Assembly: GCF_000002985.6 (NCBI RefSeq)
Contig: NC_003280.10
Span: 13,450,501 to 13,514,500 of the forward strand
Direction of reading: 5' to 3'
From: Caenorhabditis elegans
Taxonomy: Eukaryota > Nematoda > Chromadorea > Rhabditida > Rhabditidae
DNA: 64,000 nucleotides
Shown here: piece by piece, positions 23,440 to 35,289 of the stretch
Position numbering within the stretch: position 1 is the stretch's first letter
Layout of the letters: the number at the start of each line of letters is the position of its first letter
Notes under the pieces: generated by a model
Database searches by the model: none
What the model was told of the DNA's origin: nothing
Seen by the model: the letters and a program-made list of their open reading frames with translations, nothing else
Program-made: the position numbers and the translations under genes

Positions 23440-25180
23440 TTCTAGCTCTCATTTTTCAATACTTTCACACATTTTGCTTTTTAATTCACATATAGAAGCT
23501 AAACTCCCAATTGTAGGTTCTTGCAACTTTTCTGCATTATCTCTGAGTCTCTAAGGGCAGAGTGAAACTCTTGTTTACATCACCACTGAGACCCCCACTT
23601 TTCGATTAGATCTTCTGCCGAACATGCTGCGGAAATGAGAAATTTCATTTAATTTTGCATATTATCATTGCCAAGCCTTCTCATATTCGGCTTTCTCTTT
23701 TGCTTCTTTCCGTTTCATTCTACGTGAAAATTGTCAGAAGGCGTCGAACTACAAATGATGACAAATTGGGTTTATTAACAAGAATGAAGACCGATGTTGG
23801 GTCTTCTACTTTTAGATGATACAATGATTCTTTGAGAGTTCAACTTTTTGTGCTATGGCCTATAAAAATACTAATTCTGGTTTATCTCATTACCAATTTG
23901 ACCAATGTTATTGTTATTCAATTTTCCAGCGATTGTCCCTTGATAGCTATAGATTGTCTAGAATATATTACGGCACTTGTTGTTTGACAAATTAAAAGCT
24001 GACCTCTTCATAGTCAAGTTGTTCATCTTCTTTTTATATGCAATCCAATTCAGCCACAATCTTATCAAAGATATAATTTGAACTGTGACAAAAATTGGTG
24101 TGGTAAATTGCCAGATGTATGTTTTTAGAAAATTGATTGTTCTCTGAGCTGAGATCAAAATATGATGCTTTTAGCAATGTTCAATAATTTTTTTTTTCAC
24201 ATCAGTTTCCAGGTATTGTTTTAGTTAGTAATCACTCGTGACTCTTCAAAGTATAAAGTTAGAACTTTGGAGTTTTTGTGGCTTTTCAAACTGGTTCCTA
24301 TGTTTAAAAAAACCTGTGGCGTTGGCAGGCAGTATGAACTTTTTTGATTTTCGATCTGTTTATCCTGTGTTGGTAATATTTTCTAACGTCACAATTTGTT
24401 CCATAAACCCAAAAAGTTATGAAAAAAATTGGTACCCATTTCATAGTTGCATCATCTTAGAATATTTTATTGCAAAATATCAGCTTCATCAGCAAAGAAT
24501 GCGTGCTTCGCAAAGTTTAAGTTTTGCAACCTGTATGTTTAAATAAACCATTAACAAAAAACTTTTTGTTATTCCGCTGCATTTTCTCTGTGATTTTTAG
24601 TTCTTAAAATGTTGAATGTTTGTAGTTAAGTTCCAAATCTATAATATGCCTAATTTTAACCAAATTACATAAATCGTTTAAATGATGTAATGGCAAATAT
24701 TTTGATTTTTTCTAAACATAATGTGTTTTCAATGTATTTTTTGAAAATCTATCTGTTTCAAAAGGCCGCCGAATTTGATTCAAGTTTTTAAACAGCGTGC
24801 GCTATTTAAAAATATTGAAAAGTTTTATTGGGTATTTGATAATGTTTGCTTGCTTTAAGTGCCTTGTTGTTATCTATTTTCTTTCAAAAAAAAAAAAATT
24901 GAATATTCAAATTTTGTCAGATGAATAGTTTTAGCGGGTGTGTAACCAACACCCCCACAAGGTTATTACGTGATTCGTTATTGTTTTGATTTTTCTTTGC
25001 GTCATTTTCGAGTACCCCTAAATTGTACTTTGTGACTTCCCCTTTTGAATTTACTGCATGCATTCTAAAATGTGAGGTTTGGTTGTTCTATGTGCAAGGG
25101 TTCAGAGAAAAGCGCATGCTGCTCATTAATACTTCATTCTGATGTGTGAGATCTTAAGGCTGCGGTTTTTCTATATACAG
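23440..25180. other. AT-rich intergenic stretch, no gene seen
   Basis: Frames are short and unconnected. No polymerase exonuclease or palm motif was recognised here on either strand, which matters because a complete element would continue in this direction. Confidence 0.4.
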
Positions 25181-25289
25181 TGCCGGCCAATATTCTATTC
25201 GTTTTCGGGTTTTCGGAAATTTTCTTGAGTTGTTCAAACACGTATAACTCAAAAACTATAACAGTTAGCAAAATATTTTCAACTAACAA

Positions 25290-25985
25290 AATGTTGCTGT
25301 TAACTTTTTCTACATTCTTAATATTGCCAAAATTCCATCACTTTGTCACGAAAAAAGTTATAGCAGCTGACATCCGGCGGGACTGTATTTTGACTAAAAT
25401 TGCTAAGTGACCCACAACTTTGAAACTATCCGTTTTCATAAAACAAAGTTTAATAAGAAAATAATCTTTACAAATTTTTCTACATCTTGCAATTTGTTGT
25501 TCTGTCACAAAGTCCCCAGGAAAAATTATACAGAAGATTAAACGTGCATAACGAAAGTCAGATTAGACAAACATTTTTTCATAATGCAATCAATACTTTT
25601 TCGGATCAGATTCTGAGTTAAAAAAACAACTTAAACATGTTGCAAACGTTTATTATGCGGGTTTTCATAACAAAAATTGTTATTTAAAGCAATTTAGCAT
25701 GACTTTTAAAACATGCTTAAAATTTAGAAATTTGAGCATCATGTTCAACCTTCTGTATAGTTTTTCCTGGTCAATTTGTGACAGAACAACAAATTGCAAA
25801 ATGTAGGAAAATTTGTAAAGATTATTTTCTTATTGAACTTTGTTTCATGAACACGGCTAGTTTTAAAGTTGTGGGTCACTTAGCAATTTTAGTCAAAATA
25901 CAGTCCCGCCGGATGTCAGCTGCTATAACTTTTTTCATAACAAAGTGATGGGATTTTGACAATATTATGAATGTAGAAAAAGTTA
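25290..25985. mobile_element. large palindrome, about 240-bp arms
   Basis: The left arm (about 25300-25535, with GACATCCGGCGGGACTGTAT) is the reverse complement of the right arm (about 25745-25985, with ATACAGTCCCGCCGGATGTC). The spacer is about 200 bp. It has no coding capacity and looks like a fold-back or non-autonomous DNA element. Confidence 0.8.
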
Positions 25986-26274
25986 GCCACTGGGAATACC
26001 ATACTCTGATAATAAATTGGAAAATGAATTTTTTTAGAAAAATGTTAGAAAAATATTATATATATTGCGTCAGGTCATTTAAAAGATTTTACAAAATTAC
26101 ACAATTCAAAAATGCGCTCAAATATTTATTGTATTATCCCCCATTTTTCTCACGATGACAATGGCAATGTGGTCATTGATTTTAGGCTGTGTCTGAGAAA
26201 TTGACTTTTGCTCTACTTTAAAAACACATAGCTCAGTTGTCTTTGGTTTTGTCAAAAAATGTTAACCTGTTTAA

Positions 26275-26440
26275 ATACGTACCAAATATTTTTGGAGTAA
26301 TGGAGTACTGAAATCTGAGACTTAGACTCAAAATGACCCAAAACTACCGAATATAATAAAAAAATTCGGTAGTTTTGGGCTATAATGGGTCTAAAAAGCA
26401 AAATCTTAGATTTCGGTACTCCACTTTTAACATACTAAAT
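26275..26440. repeat. short palindrome
   Basis: GGAGTACTGAAATCTGAGA…CCAAAACTACCGAAT meets ATTCGGTAGTTTTGGGC…AGATTTCGGTACTCC, giving arms of about 65 bp. Confidence 0.7.
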
Positions 26441-26989
26441 ACGTTATACCTAAACGTTATATATATAAAACAAATATCATTACTAACATTTAAAAAATAA
26501 AATTTATTTTTAAATGGATGAAATCAGAAATGATAATCAAAGAGCAGGCGATTTGACATGGCTAGTATAGGTTTATTTAATTTCTGAGCTGACTGTCCTG
26601 TTAACAGACTTTCGTTCCTATTTGTTATTCTTATTTCTCTTCCCTCTTTTTCAGTTCTTGTATTGTATTTATGTATCATTGATCTATTGTATGTGTACAT
26701 TTTCATTTTTTCTTCAACTTCTTCCACGTCTCCTCGCGAGCATAAATAAATTAAATCAAATTGTTACTAGCATTTATTTTTAATCTAGAAGAAAGTGCAA
26801 TTTTATGAAGAGTTCGACTTATATATAAAAAAAGCAAGTAAATCATATGAAAAACGGTGAAAAACCTACAAAAAAACAGCGAAAAAAAATTTTTTTCCGG
26901 TGGAGCGCATTTACTGAGTCCGCAAACACCATGACGCGCAATCGCATACTTTTGTCCCAGCTTCCGTAGAAAAAAATGCGATGTGCATC

Positions 26990-27253
26990 TGTCGCTCATA
27001 ACGACAATGGCCCATAAACCGTCATACAGCTGTACAGCACTGCGTTTATGAGTCTGTTAATAGGCGTACCTTTCTCTTGGGATGTCAGAGGACAGAAGAT
27101 ATGAGTCTCGCTTGTCATGCAGTCATTCTATATTCATTTTTGGGCGACTGGTGGTTGCCCCCTCTTCTTTTTTTTTCCTTTAGTTTCTATTGTCCTGTGT
27201 TCAACCTTGCATTGCTCTGATCATTTGGAACACTTCCCACTAAAGAGCTAATT
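26990..27253 (+). repeat. leader repeat, copy 2
   Basis: Second copy of the 21770-22033 sequence with the conserved 32-codon frame. Here it is followed by GGATGTGAATG and a donor-like GTAAGT rather than by the polymerase N-terminal exon. Confidence 0.7.
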
Positions 27254-27520
27254 GGATGTGAATGGTAAGTCTTGAAACTCCTTTGAAACAAATTTAACTT
27301 CCTTTTTTCTAGGTTAATCGATCGATCATAAGCCGCTTTATGATCCTGGAGCATAGCTGAAATGGTTCAAAGGAGGCTTCTTTGCGGACTACATCAAGCC
27401 GTTACTCGCCATGAAACATGAAGCATCCGGATGGTCCTTTAAAAAAGTGTTTACACGAACCTCGGAAAGTGAATGCTGAAAGAAGAGCTGTTGAGTACGG
27501 TTTCTATTATTTCTCCACCT
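27254..27520 (+). pseudogene. decayed palm-region scrap of protein-primed DNA polymerase
   Basis: After a TTTTTTCTAG acceptor at about 27312, the frame reads HKPLYDPGA, a stop, then FFADYIKPLLAMKHEASGW before further stops. The pairs YDPG and DYI…K.EASGW are familiar to me from protein-primed family B polymerases, where they precede the SFWGKFGQ palm motif. An in-frame TAG and the lack of downstream motifs mark it as broken. Confidence 0.5.
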
Positions 27521-27563
27521 TCTAATTTGAAAATTTATACAATTTCAGTATTATTCACAAAAA

Positions 27564-28009
27564 ATGGCACTAATAACCGGTATACCGAATTCGAAATACA
27601 ACCATTACAAACCAGATGCTAATCATAGAATCCGCAAAATGCCAACTCACTATATTAACAACGGAACGAAAGCTTTCAATTTGACATTGATCATTACTGC
27701 GGAACAAACCAAGTTCTTCAAAAGCTTTGGATTTTTTCAAGATATCATATGTACTATCAAGAAACAGCACAAGGTAACAGCACACTCTTTTCCATTTCTT
27801 CCTGTATCCACAAATTTTTTAAAGGTTTCGTTCTTGGTGAAAAAAGTGCTAAAACAATGGAGCGGTGTAAACTTTTCCACGATCAGAAGGGATGTCACTC
27901 GAGGATATTGAAAATGTGGGATGACGCTGTGAAAAGTGAGTTTAAGTTGGTTGAGATGAGCATGTTTTTATAATCCAAGTTTTCACTATTTATTAAAGAG
28001 CCTTCAAAT
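27564..28009 (+). other. open frames of unknown meaning downstream of the polymerase scrap
   Basis: A 115-codon frame (27564-27911) follows an acceptor-like ATTTCAG at 27542-27548. It has no domain I recognise and could be part of the decayed element. Confidence 0.25.
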
Positions 28010-28078
28010 CAGGGGTGGGCGGCAAATCTCAAAATTTGCCGTGCTCGGCAAATTCGGCAAATTTGCCGCACACCCCTG
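28010..28078. mobile_element. minimal 69-bp hAT-like element with perfect 8-bp target duplication
   Basis: CAGGGGTGGGCGGCAAAT at the left, ATTTGCCGCACACCCCTG at the right, with CTTCAAAT at 28002-28009 and 28079-28086. The interior is one GCCGTGCTCGGC palindrome. It is the smallest copy of the family in the window. Confidence 0.9.
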
Positions 28079-28089
28079 CTTCAAATTTC

Positions 28090-28925
28090 AAGTTATATTT
28101 TTTACTTCATTTTGAAGATATAAGTGTTTACAGCTATGGTTTATAACAAAAATGTATTATTGTGACTTTATTTTATTTAACAAAAAAAAAGCAATTTTCC
28201 AATTTTTTATTTTAAAGTTAGATTATGCTAACACTTTTTGTTCAGGAGCCTCATACAAATGCATGTGACGAACAATTAATGCCATTTGCTGCAATTATGA
28301 GTCATAACGATTCCCTGTTTGATACCTGGACTCTTTCCGATGACCGATGTTTGGCGATGTTCAAGAATGGATAAAGGTCATTATAACAATTGGGTTAATA
28401 ATTTTCAACTAATAAATTTTCATTTTTTAGACTTCTGTAATTTTTCACAAATATTCTGGAATTTAGAAAAAGAAGATTTAACTGTTAATCTGAAACCACG
28501 CAATTCCAGACCATATGTATCCTGTTCTATTTTCAGTTACTGGTCACTTACTGCATTTGCGTTACCTCGATTAGTGCTGTTTTCCATTTCGACATCAATT
28601 AGGGTGAAAGTCGACATATACTTACAGGCAAAAGCCAGGATATACGGAGGAGAACGGGGCGCGAATTGGCAGTGTCATTTCACTTTTTTTTTCTCATTTG
28701 ACATATGTACATGTAATCAACGGTTTCTGGCATTGCCATTTGAGGAACTTTGCCAGATGTGTAGATTTGTATGAATTTCTGAATCATTCTACTTTGTTAT
28801 ATGCATTTTGTTCTAGATAATACTTCCAATTTCTTATTTCTATAATTTTTCCGATTTGTAGCCTATATCTTAAGTGTGCAAGCTTACATGAAACTAGGCT
28901 ATCATGATCTACCAGCGTTTAGTGA
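28090..28925. other. intergenic, one orphan open frame
   Basis: A 151-codon frame at 28319-28774 has no recognisable domain, no clear acceptor or donor and ordinary intergenic composition; treated as chance. Confidence 0.3.
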
Positions 28926-28929
28926 TCAA

Positions 28930-29286
28930 TTGCCAGAAACGCCAGAAATTTAACCGGCAAAACCGGCAATTGCCGGAAAATAAATTGGATAATTGTTGTA
29001 GTTTAAGAGGCTAAACATGAATTTTACTGAACAATTTTTTCATTTTCAAATTTCCGAATTTGCAGAAAATTCCCTAAACCGGCGATTGCCAAAAATATCC
29101 AAAACCGGCAATTGCCGAAATTGCCGAACTAGACGAAAATTACCAAAACTAGTAACTGCCGGAAATCGCCGATAATTCTTAAAACGGGAAATCGCCGAAA
29201 TTGCTAAAAATTTCCAAAACCGGCAATGGCTAAAATTGCCGAAAATTCCCAAAACCGGCAATTGCCGAAATGGCCGAGCACCCCTG
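28930..29286. repeat. AACCGGCAATTGCCGAAA satellite ending in a hAT-like terminus
   Basis: Units AAAACCGGCAATTGCCGAAATTGCCG; the right border is GAGCACCCCTG, the remnant of the CAGGGGTG terminal repeat. Confidence 0.75.
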
Positions 29287-29524
29287 GTTTTTTAATTTCT
29301 ACTAGTCTGTGTTATTTCAAAATCATTTCAAAAATAACATACATAGTTGTCAAAACTTTCCCCTACTGCACTGGCGTGAATACGAGATAACAATTAATTA
29401 GGGTAGATTTACGATAGTGTTTCAAAAAGCGTGGTGAAGCTTGACAGGCTTATGACCAGTTTTAATGGTTTTTACTATTTTGGCTTTGTTTCTAGTTGCT
29501 GTGCACCTAGGTTTAATACCGAAT

Positions 29525-29740
29525 ATCTAGAATCGGCAAATTGTCGAAATTGAAAATTTCCGGCAAATTGGCAAACCGGCAAACTGCCGGAATTAAAAAC
29601 TTCCGGCAAATTGGCAAACTGCCGGAATTGAAATTTATGGCTAATTGCCGAAATTGAAAACTTCCGGCAAATTGGCAAATTGCCGGAATTGAAATTTCCG
29701 GTAAATCGGCAAATTGCCAAAAATGTTCGTCCAATATGGC
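29525..29740. repeat. GCCGGAATTGAAAATTTCCGGCAAA satellite patch
   Basis: Seven or so units of the same family as 6.9-7.8 kb; a further fragment lies at 29885-29935. Confidence 0.75.
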
Positions 29741-30209
29741 AAAATTGTACGTATCCTATGAATGTTCCTACATCTACTTTGAAAAATAAGCAAATTCTAT
29801 GAAAATGTCTGAAGAAAACAGGAGAACAATTTCAAAAAAACAAAGCTTTAAGTTTGTGTTTCCGTCTTGTAAAAAACCCGCTCTAAAAATTTCCGACAAA
29901 CCGGCAAATTGGCAGTATTGAAAATTTCCAGCAAGTTATACATCCTTTTGATTTAACAACAACTCCATAAAGCTCTATAAAGATAGTCTAGCTAAATTTT
30001 ACTATTCTTGAAAAGTGAAAAATTTTATACTTCCTCGGTCAAATTGAGTCAGGATTTATGTAATATTTGCCAAATTTCCTCAAACAATTTTTTGCCGAAC
30101 CGATATACTTCATCATTCCATTCTCGATTAGCCATTCAACTGTGTATGTTTCTGTGTTATCTACGGGAGGTATTCAAACCGGTCTTGTTCCCGAGAAGAT
30201 ATGCAGTGT

Positions 30210-30223
30210 CCCCCCCCCCCCCC
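30210..30223. other. 14-base poly-C tract (poly-G on the minus strand)
   Basis: An uninterrupted run of 14 C residues, an unusual feature in an AT-rich genome and a strong G-quadruplex candidate. Confidence 0.9.
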
Positions 30224-30589
30224 AGCCCGCGACTACTTTTTTAGTGTTAATTTTACCTGGTCATCAGCATGTTTTGGTTTGGTTCCAGTGGCATGTTCAT
30301 TTGATTACGGAGAGAGCCTTATCAGCGCGGCGTTATATCTCAAACGGGATTTTTGGCGCGGGACCGCGCAAAAAAAAAAATTGAACAAAAAATGGCGTAA
30401 AACGAGCCGATGAGGCAGGACACAATATAAAAGATGACTTGGTGAATGGGTAAAGACTATAGATCTCTTTATTGCAGAACAATTCAAATTCTTGGATTTT
30501 CATTTATTTTATCAATTGATCTAGTTTTTTTTTAGGTTCAATGTACAATCTAATTTAAGTCTTGAAGAATTGATCGTTTTCTGTTCGAA

Positions 30590-31170
30590 GTTTCAAAAAT
30601 TGCCGACAATTCCCAAAACCGGCAATTACCGAAATTGCCAAAACATTCCCAAAACTGCCAAATGCCGAAATTGCCGAAAATTTCCAAAACCGGCAATTGC
30701 CAAAATTGCCTAAAATTCTTAAAACCGGCAATTGCCGATTGCAGAAAATTTCCGAAACCAGCAATTGCCAAAATTCCCAAAAATTCCCAAAACCGGCAAT
30801 TGCCGAAATTGCCGAAAATTTCCAAAACCGGCAATTGCAAAAATTGCCGAAAATTCTTAAAACCGGCAATTGCCGAAATTCCCTAAAATTCCCAAAACTG
30901 CCAAATGCCGAAATTGCCGAAAATTCCTAAAACCGGAAATTGCCAAAATTGCCGAAAATTCCCAAAACTGGCAAATGCCGAAATTGCCGAATATTTCCAA
31001 AATTGCCAAATGCCGAAATTGCCGAAAATTTCCAAAACCGGCAATTGCAAAAATTGCCAAAAATTCTTATAACCGGCAATTGCCGAAATTCCCAAAAATT
31101 CCCAAAACAGGCAATTGCCAAAGTTGCCGGAAATTTCCAAAACCGGCAATTGCCGAAATTGCCGAATATT
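30590..31170. repeat. AAAACCGGCAATTGCCGAAATTGCCG satellite
   Basis: About 20 units of roughly 26-30 bp with longer-range periodicity of about 110-160 bp. The long open frames on both strands (e.g. GNFGNCRFWEF-type peptides) result from it. Confidence 0.85.
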
Positions 31171-31479
31171 TCTGCTTATTAAACACTCTTTAAAAAAAAG
31201 GTCAAAATTTTTAGGTTTAGGCAATTTTTTTTGGACTAAACGACATAAAATATACTCTAATGACCGTATACAACCGTAAAATTCCTTTTTTAAAAATTAA
31301 CCCGTTTTTACTGATTTTTTTTCTTCCATATTTGATTTAAAACACCGTTTTTCAACTTTCAAGTGATTACTGGACAGTATCTAGAAACTTTAAGCCAGTT
31401 TCAGAAAAAAAATATCTGCAAATCGGGAAGCTCTAATTTTCCAGTAGTATGACGTAATGCATGCTTTTTTACGGCAACA

Positions 31480-31605
31480 CGGCTTGATCTACAAAAAATG
31501 GGGGAAATTTTTGGCTCAAAAAATGTGACGTCAGCACGTTCTTAATCATGCAAAATTGTCCCGCATTTTTTGTAGATCAACGTAGATCAAGCCGAAATGA
31601 GACTG
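31480..31605. mobile_element. MITE fragment, TGATCTAC family
   Basis: GGCTTGATCTACAAAAAATG…GACGTCAGCACGTTCTTAA…GTAGATCAAGCCGAAATGAG, palindromic, with the outer CACGTGGTG ends missing. Confidence 0.7.
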
Positions 31606-31905
31606 CAGCCCACATATTCCCAGGTTTTTCAAAAACCAGGGGCACGCCGCGACGAAAGTACGATTTGAGAAAGTAAAACATTTCACGACTCTCTTATAAA
31701 TAAGTTGCAAACCTGCCACCTGAATATCTCCATCCCGAATCTCAGCGCATAGATCAAAAGCCGTAATTAGGCTCGTAAAGCCAATTCAAGCATATCCTTC
31801 AGTTAGCAAGTCCTCTCTCTCTCTCTGCAAGAGATCCATTGTTCAGATTACCTTCTGTTTAAAAGCATCCCCCGAAACTCATGCCAAACATACTCTCATT
31901 TCAGC

Positions 31906-34900
31906 ATGAGGATCATAGCCTGCTCCTTGCTCATTGCTTCACTAATCCCAACTGTCATCGGGTTAAAGTCGAATAGAGTGAGTTTTTTAAAAAGAATTTC
32001 CAATTTGTTACAAGTTCTGAAAAATTTCCAGACTTCATGCTTCCACTACGTGTCTTGTCTGGAAGCTACCGAAGCTAACCTGAAGCAATGTGCAGGAGGA
32101 ACGGCGATTTCTCTTACCTTGGAAGCCAAGGATGTAAATATTAGGGATCTTGTCAAGTATCGTGCTTTGGAGTTTGTAGGGTGTCAAGGTAAGGATTCGA
32201 TCTGCGATGGTGACTAGATATCTAAAATCTTAACTTCCAGATCGACTGCTCAAGGAAGTCGTCGACTTTGAATCCCTGCAGATCCTCGTTAACGAAGATG
32301 CTCGCGAGTGCTTCGAGAAGCTCCCAGAAAGCTCGAAGCGCGTCGAAGAGTTCACCGACTCTTGCGACTACGTCCAACCAGTCAGCCGCAACGCCTCCAA
32401 AGGAGATGCTCTGCAATGCTTGATCGAGTTCAAACAGGACCGCGAATACTGTGAGAGCCTCCTCGAGTGCTGCCCAGATCACACAAGATGCGGGGAGAGA
32501 ATGAATGCGGTTTCCCTATCCTACCAGAACGCTCGTGTCAAGGCTGAACAGATCGTGTACAGTATGATCTCGTGCATCGTGGTGAATGATCCAAGATTCT
32601 TGAGAGAAGGAGCTCGTCTTCAGTCCCTTCGTGACCCATACCGTAATGCTGGTGTCCCATTCCTTCGCCCGGATGCTTATACCGAGGCTAGAATCACTAG
32701 AAGACTCGCTCTTACCTCCACTGCTACCCTATCCCAAAGACGAGAGAGATTCTTGAAGAAGTACTCACAGATTAGACAAGTTGTCGCTCAGAACTTGTTC
32801 GGTCAGCAGCAAAGGCTGACTCGTCCAGTTGAGGATCTTGTCACCGAGACTTCATCCAAGTTGGCAGTTGAGGAGGCTCCAGAGGAAACTACAACTCAGG
32901 AAGAGACCACTACCGATGCTTCAGAAGTTACTACTACAAAGGCTGTCGAAGAAGCTACTGAAGAAGTTACCGAGGAGGCCACTGAAGCCACTGAAGCCCC
33001 AGTCGCAACTACAAAGGAATCCTCCGAGATGCATGTGAACACGATCCGCAACATGATCCGCAGTGCTTCTGAGAAAGATCTTTCCAAGTATGTCACTTTG
33101 ATCTCCGAGGGAAAGTTCAGCGAGCTATTCGAGCTCGCCGAGCAGAAGAAGCTGACATTGACATCCAAGTTCGATGAGAAGCTCTCTAGCAAGATGGCCA
33201 AGCTGAAGGATCTTATCAATGAGGCTTTGTCAGAGAAGGAAAAGAGTGGAGAGATCGAGCAGGCGATGGAAAAGTTCGAGAAGCCTGAGAAGTCAGAATT
33301 GGTGGCTATGGAGGACAAGGATACCCCAGCTGTATTCACTATTTCCGACTCGTTGAAGCACAAGAAGGCAGAAGCCAAGCTGGCTCACACGATTGTTTCT
33401 AGAAATGTTGTTGAAGCTGAGAATGCCATTGAGAAGGAGGTGGTTGAGCCGAAAGCTGAAGAGAAGAAGGTGAAGGAAGAGGATGTGAAGGCTGTTGCCG
33501 AAGAAAAGAAGGAGGAGAAGAAGCCAGGAAAGCTCCCGATGAAGATCGAGAAGCTCGAGAAGCCAGTTGACACCAAATCAGAGAACCATGAGCTCAAGAA
33601 GGTTTTGGATGACAAGGAGAGAGCTTTGTTGGTCGAATCGGAAATCAAGAACACTGCAGAAGAGACGAAGCCGAAGGTGGAGTCCTTCAAGTCCGAGGAG
33701 ACTACCGTAGCAATCGATGATATGCCAGCTCTTGAGAAGGAAGAGTCTGCGGAGAAGAAGGAGACTACCGGAGAGCCAACGACTACCGAAGCGGCCGTGG
33801 AGACCACGGAAGCATCAGAGACACCGAAGCCAGAAGCCAAACCAGAACTCCTGAGCAACTTGGAAGACGTGCTCACTCTCACCACACCGGAAACCGAGAC
33901 AATCGAGGGAAGTGGAGAACGAGAGGAACCAACTACTTCCGCTCCAGCAGCAGAAGCCACCTCCGAAATAACCCTTCTCAAGTCGTCATCCGACGTTGCC
34001 GTGATCGAGAACGTCAAGAGAATCCGCCCAAGAACCGAGCAAACTCACTGCCAACAATACGCGTCGTGCTGGCAAACTGTGTTGGACTACGAGCAGCAAT
34101 GCGACAGGAAGTACTCGACCGAGGTGTTGAGCCACGGAATCGACGACAGCGAGATCTTGAACATCCTCCACAATAGCTCGATTTCCCATCATGAGATTGT
34201 TCTGAAGGCTTGCCTGCGTCCATTGGATAGATCAGTTCATTCCACAGTAAGTTTAAAGATCTTATGGAGCCAGGCTGTCCCATTACAGTTTGATCTACGT
34301 AGGTCTATAAAAAATGCGGGAAGTTAGACACTGATTTCACATGGTTAAGAACGTGCTGACGTCACATATTTTTGGAAAAAAAAATTCAGCAAGCGGCGCA
34401 GCTCAGAACTCACGTGATTTTTCATCATTTTAGCACATTCTTCACGAATTTCTGACTTCCTTCATAAATTGAAATGGAAGAGTTTGCCGAACTAGGCCAT
34501 TTTGGCTCGGCCATATCTGGGGTAGATTTACGGCGTGTTGCGTGTAGCGTCGCGGCTAGGTTTTAGTGGTAAAACTAAATGTATTTGTCCGTGTGGAGTA
34601 CACGACACTTTTCCACGCGTTGTCCGGATTGTCAATGGAGCGCGAAATATTCAATGAGGAAGGCCAGAACCCCGTGATTCTTTCTGCGATAAATTTCCAG
34701 AATAATCAGATATTTCCCTACTTCCCGCTCCAATTCCAAATTTCCAGCTCAAACAACTGCTCGTAATCCAACGCGGAGTCCGCAAAGCCTGCCTCGAGCT
34801 CGGACGCAACAAGATCGCCGTCACCGACTCCGAAGAAGCCCTCTGCAATACCGAGATCCCTAGCACTGCCGCCATCGACGAGTTCATCTCCTCCGAGCAC

Positions 34901-35167
34901 GTCCGTTCCCAGTCCAACCATCTGACGTGTCGCGCCAAGTTGGAGCCAATCCGCGAGACTTGCTCAATCGTTAGAAACTGCTGCGCTTCCGTCGACACTT
35001 GCGACAACTACATCAGCTCATCGCCGGTGAAGAAGCTGGAGACCGAGGCGATTCGTCGTCTCGTGAAGAAGCAAAACGACTGTGAGACGAAGATGTTGCA
35101 GACGTTGAGCTACATCCATGAGCAACTGTCGAATCCATCGAGAAGACGCCGGTTCTATTACCATTAA
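31906..35167 (+). CDS. secreted 884-residue protein with two Cys-rich domains and long Thr/Glu/Lys-rich linker
   Basis: Exons 31906-31977, 32032-32188, 32241-34246 and 34748-35167 join in frame. The ATG lies one base after TTTCAG, a probable trans-splice site. Residues 1-19 are a signal peptide. The N-terminal domain (about 25-215) and the C-terminal domain (about 679-884) are homologous: SCFHYVSCLEA…C aligns with HCQQYASCWQT…C, and CLIEFKQDREYCESLLECC…C with CRAKLEPIRETCSIVRNCC…C. The linker (about 283-670) has ETTT/EATE repeats suited to O-glycosylation, and Glu/Lys-rich, coiled-coil-prone segments. The domains look like the nematode Cys-rich DUF19/T20D4.11-type class, but I am unsure. An extracellular or cuticle/matrix role is plausible. 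Intron 3 carries two transposon remnants. Codon use is strongly biased, suggesting high expression. Confidence 0.85.
34264..34385. mobile_element. half MITE, TGATCTAC family
   Basis: AGGCTGTCCCATTACAGTTTGATCTACGTAG…GTTAAGAACGTGCTGACGTCACAT lies in the last intron of the secreted-protein gene, directly after its donor; one arm only. Confidence 0.65.
34440..34680. repeat. dispersed repeat with GGCCATATCTGGGGTAGATT core, copy 2
   Basis: Matches 14330-14570 over about 240 bp, including GCGTCGCGGCTAGGTTTTAG and CAATGGAGCGCGAAA. Located in the same intron. Confidence 0.7.
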
Positions 35168-35259
35168 GCTTGTGATCCTAGAATCTAGTTGTTACTGCTT
35201 CCTTACGAGTTCTCATACTTCATATGCAATATGTCTGACTAACCATCTACTAATAAGTG

Positions 35260-35265
35260 AATAAA
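35260..35265 (+). terminator. poly(A) signal of the secreted Cys-rich protein gene
   Basis: AATAAA about 93 bp after the stop codon at 35165-35167. Confidence 0.6.
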
Positions 35266-35289
35266 TATGTATTTAAAATTTATAATTTA

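Noticed and set aside
21770..27253. Leader repeats as long terminal repeats of one retroelement
   Set aside because: No TG…CA ends, primer-binding site, polypurine tract or reverse transcriptase was seen between them. The content is polymerase N-terminal sequence, MITEs and unique DNA.
28319..28774. 151-codon plus-strand frame
   Set aside because: No domain, no convincing splice sites, low-complexity hydrophobic patches and no conservation clue.
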